A stretch of DNA of 37,657 bases from Candidatus Poseidoniales archaeon (GTDB taxonomy: Archaea > Thermoplasmatota > Poseidoniia > Poseidoniales > Thalassarchaeaceae), in assembly GCA_003602515.1 (NCBI GenBank), contig QQSB01000034.1, forward strand, positions 1-37,657, given 5' to 3'. Shown in pieces: positions 8,618-16,171 of the stretch. Numbering within the stretch: the stretch's first letter is position 1; the number at the start of each line of letters is the position of its first letter. A model generated the notes under the pieces. That model made no database searches. It worked only from the letters and a program-made list of their open reading frames with translations, and was not told where the DNA came from. The position numbers were made by a program, and so were the translations under genes.

Positions 8618-8676
8618 AGCCTTGGGAAGAGGTCGGTGACGATTAATGTTCCCAAATTTAGAAGATTTTGTCTACG

Positions 8677-9354
8677 ATGGATACATATCAGATGGCCTCT
8701 CTTCCTGTTCTTATGGCCGACGTAGTTATCGTTAGAGAATGCAGGCACGGGCAGGTTCGCGTTCTCTATGGGGATATCGTTGGTGTGGAAGGGGACATAA
8801 TGGTCATTCCTGCCAATAGTAGACTAGCTGGAAGAGAAGGGCTAGATGAAAGAATGCAGCAAGCTGCGGGAGAAGGTCTGAGGGAGGCATGTGCCAATAT
8901 TGCCAAGGAAAGGAGGAAGTCAAATCTACAACCATGCGGAGTGGGGGAAGCAGTGACCACACCGGCCTTTGACCTTCCAGCATCCAATCTTGTTCACGTA
9001 GTTGGTCCTGATTGCAGGAGGCCGACTCAGGATAACTTCAGAAGGGAACTGATGAGGAACTCCTACGATGCTCTTTTCGAAGCAGTGGAGAATCTCAAGC
9101 CCAGAAATACCCTGGTCCTTCCTCCCCTAGGAATGGACGTGTTCGCATATCCACATCGAGAAGGTGCGAGAATGACCATGGAAATAATCCTCCCATGGAT
9201 GGATGGAGAAGAGGATCCCGGAGTGGACATGGTTCTGATTGTTACTAACGAAGATAATTTCCTAAACAACATGAAGACGGTCTACAGAGAAAGTGAGGAT
9301 CAGTTCCCTGGCGTAGATAGGACTAGGGACTACAGAAAGGGAAAGTTTCAGTGA
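8677..9354 (+). CDS. Macro-domain (ADP-ribose-binding) protein
   Basis: The ORF track starts at a TTG (8668). ATG codons follow at 8677, 8692 and 8713; I prefer 8677 (225 residues), but the true start is uncertain. The core is a macro domain: QVRVLYGDIVGVEGDIMVIPANSRL corresponds to the GDIT...DAIVNAAN region, and GVGEAVTTPAF and NLVHVVGPD match the family's central strands. The helix with SYDALFEAVE and PPLGMDVFAYP completes the fold. Macro domains bind ADP-ribose or hydrolyse its esters, including ADP-ribosylated proteins or DNA. The adenine-contacting Asp and N-rich loop are partly altered (IPANSR), so catalytic activity is doubtful. The neighbour is an Hjc-like nuclease, which hints at DNA metabolism. 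Confidence 0.8.
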   Translation: MDTYQMASLPVLMADVVIVRECRHGQVRVLYGDIVGVEGDIMVIPANSRLAGREGLDERMQQAAGEGLREACANIAKERRKSNLQPCGVGEAVTTPAFDLPASNLVHVVGPDCRRPTQDNFRRELMRNSYDALFEAVENLKPRNTLVLPPLGMDVFAYPHREGARMTMEIILPWMDGEEDPGVDMVLIVTNEDNFLNNMKTVYRESEDQFPGVDRTRDYRKGKFQ

Positions 9355-9385
9355 TTGGGACCGGTGTCCTCAATAACCCTGAGAA

Positions 9386-9973
9386 TTGGATAGAGTCGTG
9401 GGAACCAGCTATGAGCGGGAACTGCGTTCTGTTCTTGCTGGTGAATTGAAGGGTGTTCGTGCAGTAACGAGGTCATGCAGTGAGGTAGAGAGAGCCAAGG
9501 CGATGAATGTTACACAGAGGCCATTCTTGGTAGTCAGGGCAGCCGGTAGCGGTTCGGAGGGAACTGGCGATTTACTGGCTCTGAGGGGGGATATGTGCTT
9601 CCCCATTGAAGTCAAGACCTCTAAGAGCGACAGGATTTACCTCTCAGGTAGGACGATGGACCAGTACAAGGCACTGAAGTCTACTGGTGAGAAGTGTGGT
9701 CTGCTGCCGCTATACGCATTCAGACTTAAGGGAGTCAGGGGTGACAGTTGGAGAATAATGAGAGTTGAGGTTGAAGGTCTTACTGGAAAACTAAGGCATC
9801 TCTCAAGGAGCATCCCCTCGCTCCCCCTGACAAGTAGGGGATCACCGCATCTGGACTGGAATGCAGGTATGCCTGTTCACCGATTCTTGTCATTGGTTTG
9901 TAAGTCAAATGGAGCGGGTGGTATCGTATCGGAGACTAGGATTGCCAATTCAAAGGAGTCGACATTAGGCTAG
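9386..9973 (+). CDS. hjc: Hjc-type Holliday junction resolvase with C-terminal extension
   Basis: This is a 195-residue ORF from a TTG; a GTG at 9398 (GTSYEREL) is an equally plausible start. The nuclease core follows the archaeal Hjc pattern: GTSYERELRSVL with the first acidic residue, then VVRAAGSGSEGTGDLLAL with the active-site Asp, and IEVKTSK with the E-x-K pair, typical of PD-(D/E)XK nucleases. Hjc dimers resolve four-way junctions during recombination and repair. Known Hjc proteins are about 120-140 residues; the extra 50-60 C-terminal residues (after about residue 130, SIPSLPLTSRG and onward) are not recognised. It follows the macro-domain gene by about 30 bases and may be co-transcribed with it. 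Confidence 0.83.
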   Translation: MDRVVGTSYERELRSVLAGELKGVRAVTRSCSEVERAKAMNVTQRPFLVVRAAGSGSEGTGDLLALRGDMCFPIEVKTSKSDRIYLSGRTMDQYKALKSTGEKCGLLPLYAFRLKGVRGDSWRIMRVEVEGLTGKLRHLSRSIPSLPLTSRGSPHLDWNAGMPVHRFLSLVCKSNGAGGIVSETRIANSKESTLG

Positions 9974-9975
9974 TT

Positions 9976-10155
9976 TCAACGACCGGAGAGGAGTTCTTCG
10001 ATCGAGTCAAGTTTTTCCTTAAGCGTCCCGATATCTTGCTCAATCCGCTCCAAACCTGCTTGAGCGAGTATCCTGATGATGCTTTCTCTCTCTCTGGAAA
10101 GGGAGTCTATCCTCCTGTTAGTACTCCTTGAGGCATTAGTTGTCCCGAGAGGCAT
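9976..10155 (-). CDS. 59-aa basic N-terminus/coiled-coil microprotein
   Basis: This ORF is missing from the supplied track because of its size. On the minus strand an ATG at 10153-10155 opens 59 codons ending in TGA at 9976-9978. The first 20 residues are Ser/Thr/Arg-rich (NASRSTNRRID). Residues about 16-58 show a heptad-like pattern of Ile/Leu with Glu, Lys and Arg (IDSLSREREII-like, then LERIEQDIGTLKEKL and IEELLSG), typical of a coiled coil. It fills the gap between the Hjc and site-2 protease genes, is convergent with the former and divergent from the latter, and has no internal stop across a region that would otherwise be empty. Function is unknown; a homo-oligomer or small adaptor is the natural guess. 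Confidence 0.55.
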   Translation of the reverse strand: MPLGTTNASRSTNRRIDSLSRERESIIRILAQAGLERIEQDIGTLKEKLDSIEELLSGR

Positions 10156-10233
10156 GAATCTGGGAAACGGTTGGTAGTATTCTCTCTTGCGTTTGAGAGC
10201 AGGTTGAAGAGAGAAGGGCGGACGTGCCTTGTT

Positions 10234-11742
10234 ATGGCAGAGGAAGCAGGCAGCAGGGGAATTCTCGTCCCACTTCTGCTACTGCTTCTTGCCCACTCTC
10301 TAGGTGCCCCGATTTGGTTGTTGGTAATCATCGGAATCTGGTATTCAGGGCTGGTATACGCTGAGTCTTCTGGGCTACTGGACAGATTAGATGCTACTAG
10401 AGCTATGGGCGTTATTCTGATGATTAGAACCAGGAGGGGGATGAGGTTGCTAGATTACGTTTCCAGGCCTAAGAGGTTCTGGCGGGGGTTTGGGGAACTC
10501 TCGATTTGGCTCTGCTTCTTTGTAATGTTCATGGTGGTCCTACTACTGTTCCTTAGCGCCATAGCAGTAGCAGTAAGCCCCCCGGAAGACCCGTTGCCCG
10601 CAAGTGATCTTCTCCTGATTCCTGGTGTAACGAGCTTCGTCCCTTTCTGGTGGCCGGCATTGGCTCTGATCGTGGCAATTGTAATTCACGAGTATAGCCA
10701 TGGAATCCAGGCAAGAGTGCACGGTATGAGGCTTAGGAGCTTCGGTGTTCTACAACTGGGCCCGTTGCCGATGGGGGCATTCGCAGAACCAGAGGAGTCC
10801 GAGATGTGGAGAGCACCAAGGAGGGAGAGGTTGAGGCTTTTTGCAGCGGGCCCTTCTATCAATATCTTCGCGACGTACATCGTACTGATCCTTCTATCTT
10901 CTGTAGCCAGTGGAATGGTAGCAGAAAACGAGGGAGTCCATGCCAGAGGCATTGTTGTTGGAGGAGGAGCAGAAGAAGCTGGCTTACTCCCATTCGAGAC
11001 GATAACCCACATTGATGGGGGTCGGATTGGGGGTTACTCGGAGTTCTCTAGTGAGATGGGCGAGATTGCTGCGGGGGATGAGGCTATTTTGACGGTTCTA
11101 TCATGGTCTGATGATAGTGAGACGTGGTCTGAAAGGACGATAGTTGTCACAATGGGTGATCGATACCAATACTACATCGATGAATGTGGTGGAGACGAAG
11201 CGTGTATCGAAGATACGACAGCTTTGCTAGATTTCTGGGGAATTGAGCCTGGAGACGCATTCTTGGGAGTTTCCAACCTAGTGTCCTCTACAGGAGGAGT
11301 GGATGGTTATGCTAATATTGTCCAGGGCGAGTATTCGGCATTCGGCACGGTGCTAAGCACGGTCGCAAGACCCCTCTTGATGCTCAATGTTCCAATTGCA
11401 AATGATGGACAAACCATGATCCAACAGGAGAGGGTGATGCTGGTTGCAGGGAATGGGGCGATTGCGTCAATGATGGGGACTGAGGGGATGTTGATGGTGT
11501 TCGACTTTCTTTTCTGGCTCGTGTGGATAAACTTCCTACTTGGTTTCGCAAATCTGATTCCAATGATTCCTTTTGACGGAGGGCACCTGGTTAGGGATGG
11601 GGTACACTCCTTACTTAGGAAGTTGAGAAAGAAGTCTCATCCAATGCGAATAGAGGTTCTTTCCAATAGAATAAGCAGTCTCAGCAGCATCTTCATCCTT
11701 CTAGTGCTACTGATTCCGGTAATTCTCCCGCGGATAATCTAG
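10234..11742 (+). CDS. Site-2 protease family (M50) intramembrane zinc metalloprotease with PDZ domain
   Basis: I prefer the ATG at 10234 (MAEEAGSRG, 502 residues) to the TTG at 10171 in the ORF track, because the extra 21 residues look non-coding. The zinc-binding HEYSH is at about residues 152-156, within a membrane helix, with the third ligand in PMIPFDGGHL (Asp about 448). A PDZ-like segment lies between them (GIVVGGGAEEAGLLPFETITHIDGG). Several hydrophobic helices flank the core. M50 proteases cut transmembrane proteins inside the membrane, often to release regulators. The extracytoplasmic insertion after the PDZ (YIDECGGDEACIEDT) has a possible disulfide pair. The substrate is not indicated by neighbours. 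The gene ends two bases from the convergent FKBP gene. Confidence 0.9.
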   Translation: MAEEAGSRGILVPLLLLLLAHSLGAPIWLLVIIGIWYSGLVYAESSGLLDRLDATRAMGVILMIRTRRGMRLLDYVSRPKRFWRGFGELSIWLCFFVMFMVVLLLFLSAIAVAVSPPEDPLPASDLLLIPGVTSFVPFWWPALALIVAIVIHEYSHGIQARVHGMRLRSFGVLQLGPLPMGAFAEPEESEMWRAPRRERLRLFAAGPSINIFATYIVLILLSSVASGMVAENEGVHARGIVVGGGAEEAGLLPFETITHIDGGRIGGYSEFSSEMGEIAAGDEAILTVLSWSDDSETWSERTIVVTMGDRYQYYIDECGGDEACIEDTTALLDFWGIEPGDAFLGVSNLVSSTGGVDGYANIVQGEYSAFGTVLSTVARPLLMLNVPIANDGQTMIQQERVMLVAGNGAIASMMGTEGMLMVFDFLFWLVWINFLLGFANLIPMIPFDGGHLVRDGVHSLLRKLRKKSHPMRIEVLSNRISSLSSIFILLVLLIPVILPRII

Positions 11743-11743
11743 G

Positions 11744-12442
11744 TCACTCTTCTTCATCGATTTTCCTAGGTTCGTGTACTTCTCGGAAAACTACCTTTGC
11801 CACTCCGGCATTCTCCCTCAGAGTTGTGACCAATGAGAACTTGGTGAACGCCCAGTTCTGATCGTATGCCATCTCCTCCGGCAGTGTCATCGTTAGGTCA
11901 TCGCCATCGAAGTCGATTTCGAAATCTTCCCTACCGGTGTTCATCTTCATGAGAGTCTGGACCTTCTCCTCCCTGTCCTCAACAACCTTTACGATCTGGT
12001 AACTGTATCTCAGAGTGACTCCCGCAAGTGGGTGATTGTAGTCAATTCTCGCCCTGCCAGCGCTCATGAACTGGAGGATTCCGTTCCTACCGCCAATCTC
12101 CACAGGAGCGCCAATCGCTAGAGTGTTCGGATCCCTAACGCTACGAAGGAGTACGTTCTGAGAAATTGTCTCGATCTTGTTCTGATCTCTTTCCCCATAT
12201 GCTTCCTCCGGCTCAATGTCGAACTCGTATTCCTTACCAGACTCAGCCTCGGCCAGATGGGCTTCGAAACCAGGAATCAAACGCCCGTCGCCAATTGTAG
12301 TAATCATCGGTGAGTACTCCCTGTTCTCATCATGGAGATCATGCTCCTTGGCAACCTCATCCCTTGTTGTTTCGATCAACTTGTCATTGCTAGCATTGTA
12401 CAGATCATAGTCGATATGAACGATTGAGCCATTATCCATCAT
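11744..12442 (-). CDS. FKBP/SlyD-type peptidyl-prolyl cis-trans isomerase, long archaeal form
   Basis: This is a 232-residue protein. The FKBP fold is marked by GSIVHIDYDLYN at the N-terminus, then GDGRLIPGFEAHLAEAESGKEYEFDIEPEEAYGERD. After the chaperone 'insert-in-flap' segment comes the closing strand DYNHPLAGVTLRYSYQIVKV. This order (FKBP, IF domain, FKBP end) is that of SlyD and the archaeal long FKBPs, which combine prolyl isomerisation with holdase activity. An extra C-terminal domain of about 75 residues (from about residue 158, FEIDFDGDDLTMTLPEEMAYD) is also typical of archaeal long forms. It acts in the cytoplasm, with no signal peptide. Two neighbouring ATGs (12442 and 12439) could start it. 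It lies 36 bases downstream of ccmF and may be co-transcribed. Confidence 0.92.
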   Translation of the reverse strand: MMDNGSIVHIDYDLYNASNDKLIETTRDEVAKEHDLHDENREYSPMITTIGDGRLIPGFEAHLAEAESGKEYEFDIEPEEAYGERDQNKIETISQNVLLRSVRDPNTLAIGAPVEIGGRNGILQFMSAGRARIDYNHPLAGVTLRYSYQIVKVVEDREEKVQTLMKMNTGREDFEIDFDGDDLTMTLPEEMAYDQNWAFTKFSLVTTLRENAGVAKVVFREVHEPRKIDEEE

Positions 12443-12478
12443 AGCACCTCAGGAGCCTCGCGACCGGCTCCCCCTTTT

Positions 12479-14854
12479 TCATTCAAACGGTGGGCTATTT
12501 CTCGTTCCGACGCTAGGTCTTGACAAAGATGAGAGAGCACTACCTAGGATTACTAGAAGCCATCCTGACCAGACAAGATGACTCCCTGGAAGGTGATGAA
12601 TTGTGACCCTTACCTCATTGACTTGATCGGTCTGTCCCAGAATCATTGAAGAAAGAAGGTCATTGGACTGAAGTAGGTCTAGGATTACAATCGTGTCTCC
12701 TGTCATCCCGGACAATCGGTCCACTTCCGACCTGGCCGAAACAGATCCAGATGGAGAGTCAAATCTTAGCATACCAGGTCTGATCGTGCCAAGAGGTTCA
12801 CCATCGTCCCTGACCTCGATAACAACTCCGACGTAGCCGTCCCCAATTTCGTACTCATATCCATCTTCCTCAGCAGAGAACATTTCGACCCCAGTGTACA
12901 TTAGTTCCAAGCCCTGATGCTCAGTTGGGATGTCCTTCTCTAGTGTAACAAAATGAGTAGGGTCTGTACGATCTACCAGAGTGGTAGTCAGAACATGTCC
13001 GACTAGGAGTAAAAGTATTCCAGCATGAGCAACATGGGTTCCGAGTAATCTGGTCTTTGATGGCTTAGAGGTGATTCCATTACTGAGTAGATCTGGGAGA
13101 ATCTCTCTAGATTTACTCCAGAGTCTAGCAAATGTTGGGGGGATAGCGAAGACTAGCCAAGTTAGGATGAATAAGGAAAGTGCCCCTCTGGAAATAATAT
13201 CGGTTATCGGCTGTTCCTGGTTTCCTGGGAGATCGAATTTTCCAGAGTTTGCTGCCAGAAGTACCGATATTATGATTGTAACCACCAATGAAATGGTCCC
13301 AGTCTTGCCACTAATTTTCTCACCCCATGCGTAAAGTGCCAAGCCAACTGCTAGTAATGAAATTAGAGGGGCTCCGTAGTACTCGTGCGCTGCAATGTTG
13401 GTACCTTCAATCTCAACTGTCAACAGTATCCATGTCAGCAAGAGGAATGCCAAGGATAGGTACCACGGGAAGGAGCGAGAGGAAATGGCTCTCTTTTTGG
13501 CATCAGTGATTGAGCCGATAATCCATGAAAAGTCATCCTTCTCCTCCTCGGGGATGACCCAAACTAGAAGGAATGGGGCGATTCCAGCTAAGGACTGATA
13601 CCATTCTGAAACCCAAGCCCATCCTGAGAAAAGCATCAGTAGTACTCCCATGGAGATCCAATGCACTGGAGGTTCTTCTCGATCTCCAAAGATCAATAGG
13701 ACCATGATAGCGAGTCCGAAAAAGAGAACTGCTGATGAGCCAATCCAAAGACCCACTGCAGCATAGTAGACCATCAGAGAGATGGCTAGTATCCTGTTAG
13801 TCTCGAACAGGGTCTGTGAGCCCTTAGCAGCGACTTGAGCCCTCTGCTCTCTCAAAATGTGAGTAACCGATAGGCAGAGGAGACCCACAACTGCGAGTAG
13901 GTAGACCATGACCTCGAATCCGACGGCGCTGAAGTCGATGATCTCGACTATCCGGAAATAGGGATCCTGCGGAAGCGAATTCTCCCCATCGCCTACGAAG
14001 GCATGGACCGATGCCCAGACCCCATTTGCCCTAGTCACTAGGGTTGCATGCATTACCAGTGCCCCGCAGATCAACGCCAGCGCGGGTGTGAATGCAAAGG
14101 GATTAGATGCGCTGGTCCTAGCTCTGGAGTGCAAAATTGCTAGGAGTGCGAGCCATGGAAGCAGAGAGCCGGTCTCAACTGGATCCCATGCCCAGTAACC
14201 TCCCCAATCCAGAACCGTGTATGCCCAAAGACCTCCGAGCCCTATACCGACGGTACCTGCCAGGAATGAGTACCTAGCCCATCGAATCATCGAGGCATGC
14301 GTCTCCTTAGATGGGCGGGAGGTGATCAGACCGGACAGGGCGATGCTAGCGGTTGCCAGACACAGTGAGTAGTATACGAAAACCACTGGTGGGTGGATTA
14401 CCATCAAATCAGTCTGTAGCAATGGACTGATTTCTCCTGTAGAGCCTGCTACGGCAGGGGCGAAGGGGCGTAGTCCTGCTGATACCAGTAGAAGTATGGT
14501 TGTCCAGGAGTGCATGACTCGGATCGTCGTTCTATCCATCCTATGATCCCTTGACATCATCCATGAAATCACACTCATCATAGAGACCCACATCAGGAGA
14601 GGACCGGATCTGCTTCCCCACACGGCAGAAATACGATAGGAAAGAGGGAGTCCGTCTCCCACATATCTAGAGACAAGGTCCAGTGTCTTCGCTTCGATAA
14701 GGAAGGAAGCAGCAAGAAGTAGGAATGGTGCCGATTGTGCAGCCATTGACGTTGTTCGGACGAGGGGCTCGGAGCTAGCCTCGGGACGAATGACTAGATA
14801 CACGCTGACGAGCAGTGCTAGGAGGACCAGGGTATATCCAAGAAAGGTGAGCAT
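12479..14854 (-). CDS. ccmF: CcmF-type cytochrome c heme lyase
   Basis: This 791-residue polytopic membrane protein has about 13-15 hydrophobic helices. The heme-binding WWD signature is WGGYWAWDPVETGSLLPW, near residues 214-230. It is preceded by WGSRSGPLLMW and MVIHPPVVFVYYS and followed by TRANGVWASVHAF, all CcmF/CcsA hallmarks with conserved histidines. A soluble extracytoplasmic domain of about 100 residues precedes the last helix. CcmF attaches heme to apocytochrome c outside the membrane in System I maturation. No other ccm gene is in the window, so CcmE, CcmH and the ABC components must be elsewhere. The start ATG follows the flavoprotein stop by three bases, which indicates an operon. 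A bacterial origin is likely. Confidence 0.94.
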   Translation of the reverse strand: MLTFLGYTLVLLALLVSVYLVIRPEASSEPLVRTTSMAAQSAPFLLLAASFLIEAKTLDLVSRYVGDGLPLSYRISAVWGSRSGPLLMWVSMMSVISWMMSRDHRMDRTTIRVMHSWTTILLLVSAGLRPFAPAVAGSTGEISPLLQTDLMVIHPPVVFVYYSLCLATASIALSGLITSRPSKETHASMIRWARYSFLAGTVGIGLGGLWAYTVLDWGGYWAWDPVETGSLLPWLALLAILHSRARTSASNPFAFTPALALICGALVMHATLVTRANGVWASVHAFVGDGENSLPQDPYFRIVEIIDFSAVGFEVMVYLLAVVGLLCLSVTHILREQRAQVAAKGSQTLFETNRILAISLMVYYAAVGLWIGSSAVLFFGLAIMVLLIFGDREEPPVHWISMGVLLMLFSGWAWVSEWYQSLAGIAPFLLVWVIPEEEKDDFSWIIGSITDAKKRAISSRSFPWYLSLAFLLLTWILLTVEIEGTNIAAHEYYGAPLISLLAVGLALYAWGEKISGKTGTISLVVTIIISVLLAANSGKFDLPGNQEQPITDIISRGALSLFILTWLVFAIPPTFARLWSKSREILPDLLSNGITSKPSKTRLLGTHVAHAGILLLLVGHVLTTTLVDRTDPTHFVTLEKDIPTEHQGLELMYTGVEMFSAEEDGYEYEIGDGYVGVVIEVRDDGEPLGTIRPGMLRFDSPSGSVSARSEVDRLSGMTGDTIVILDLLQSNDLLSSMILGQTDQVNEVRVTIHHLPGSHLVWSGWLLVILGSALSSLSRPSVGTRNSPPFE

Positions 14855-14857
14855 TGT

Positions 14858-16102
14858 TCACCATCCGTAATACTTCGCCCTGCTGTATCCAAAGGCCAGC
14901 ATCGCTGGGACGATCCTCTTGAAGTATAGTCCCGGACTTCTCAGCAGTAGCCTGAATCCTACCATTGCCTTTCCTGTAGCACCCATATCTGACATCTCAT
15001 CCGGGAAGCATGTAGCCATCACCGACATCTCGTCGTCAGATAGTTCGAAGAGAGCGGTCTTGCCTCTCAGAATCTTGTCGTAGGGTGGGAACTCGGCCTT
15101 CCACAGCCTGGTATACTCTGACAGTCTCTCTGAGCTGAGGTCTCCCTCCGATATTGCTTTGGCAGCAGTCTGGGCAGCGAAAACCGCTGATTTCAGAGCT
15201 AGGTGGGATCCCCCCTCGAATAGGGGTGAAGTGAAACCGGCAGCGTCACCGATGAGCATCAGCCCGTCGTGATGGGTTCTATCGAATGGTCCAGAGATGG
15301 GTATTGTCCCGCCGAAAGCCGGACTTCCCTTCTCCTTCCAGGGAGGGAGGGTTTGCTCCAAGCCGGAGAAATGAGTGTCCGCTATGAACTCGTCCAGGGC
15401 CTTCTTTGTCCTAGGCTTGTCCTCGGTAACTAGACCAACGTTAGCACGTCCTTCGCATTTGGGAATCATCCATAGATAACCCTTCTCGGCATATTTTGGC
15501 CAGATATAGAAATCCAGATATCCATCGGTAGGAACATCCAGCATCTCGTACTGCATACCTGCGACGACCTTGCCCTTAGGGTTCAATGGTGCATCTCCAT
15601 CGGGCTTAACCAAACGAGAGCAGACTGCAGCCACTCCTGAGGCATCTATTACTATCTTGGCTCTGATGGGGAACTGATCACCCTTGCCATCACATATCCA
15701 ACCTCCGAAGGAGTCGTCCTCCACCCTCTCCATCGAGAGGAGTTTGTGACTGAGATGGAGGCTTGCACCCGCAGAAACCGCTTCTTCAGCTATCCATCTC
15801 TCAAAGAGGTGCTTCTCCAGGACGTATCCCTCCTCAGTCAGGCACTTCTCGGTGCCATCGGGGAATATTACGCGGATTCCCTTGACACTCATGCTTATCA
15901 CTTCCTCGGGGAGATCAAGGTTGAGGTTCTGGCACGCAATCTCGGAGATGCACTCTCCGCAATGGACTGGGGTCCCGATCTCTGGGTGATCCTCGATAAT
16001 GATGGTCGAGAGCCCTTGTCGAGAGCACTGTAGAGCAGCGTTACCACCGCCCGGTCCCGCTCCCACAACAAGAACGTCGCATACGGTTCCAGCGTCTTCC
16101 AC
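14858..16102 (-). CDS. Geranylgeranyl reductase family FAD-dependent oxidoreductase
   Basis: This is a 414-residue flavoprotein. The N-terminal FAD-binding motif is DVLVVGAGPGGGNAAL, followed by the family motif PVHCGECIS (compare CGEG). The C-terminal FAD motif is LMIGDAAGFTSPLFEGGSHLAL. In archaea this family includes the reductase that saturates the geranylgeranyl chains of membrane lipids; other members reduce menaquinone side chains or geranylgeranyl diphosphate. A residue stretch YLDFYIWPKYAEKGYLWMIP matches the substrate-cavity region of these enzymes. It is first in a minus-strand operon with ccmF and divergent from UbiD/UbiA across 69 bases. That context makes a quinone side-chain reductase a real alternative to the lipid enzyme. 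Confidence 0.86.
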   Translation of the reverse strand: MEDAGTVCDVLVVGAGPGGGNAALQCSRQGLSTIIIEDHPEIGTPVHCGECISEIACQNLNLDLPEEVISMSVKGIRVIFPDGTEKCLTEEGYVLEKHLFERWIAEEAVSAGASLHLSHKLLSMERVEDDSFGGWICDGKGDQFPIRAKIVIDASGVAAVCSRLVKPDGDAPLNPKGKVVAGMQYEMLDVPTDGYLDFYIWPKYAEKGYLWMIPKCEGRANVGLVTEDKPRTKKALDEFIADTHFSGLEQTLPPWKEKGSPAFGGTIPISGPFDRTHHDGLMLIGDAAGFTSPLFEGGSHLALKSAVFAAQTAAKAISEGDLSSERLSEYTRLWKAEFPPYDKILRGKTALFELSDDEMSVMATCFPDEMSDMGATGKAMVGFRLLLRSPGLYFKRIVPAMLAFGYSRAKYYGW

Positions 16103-16171
16103 GGATTATCGGTAGAGTACCCATCAAAGAATCCGTCGGTTTGCTGGTATCCCTAGGAGGCGAACCTTCTC

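Noticed and set aside
12452-12471. Perfect 6-bp hairpin GGAGCC/GGCTCC followed by a T-run on the plus strand
   Set aside because: It looks like a rho-independent terminator, but no plus-strand gene ends there and such terminators are not the archaeal mechanism. Probably chance.
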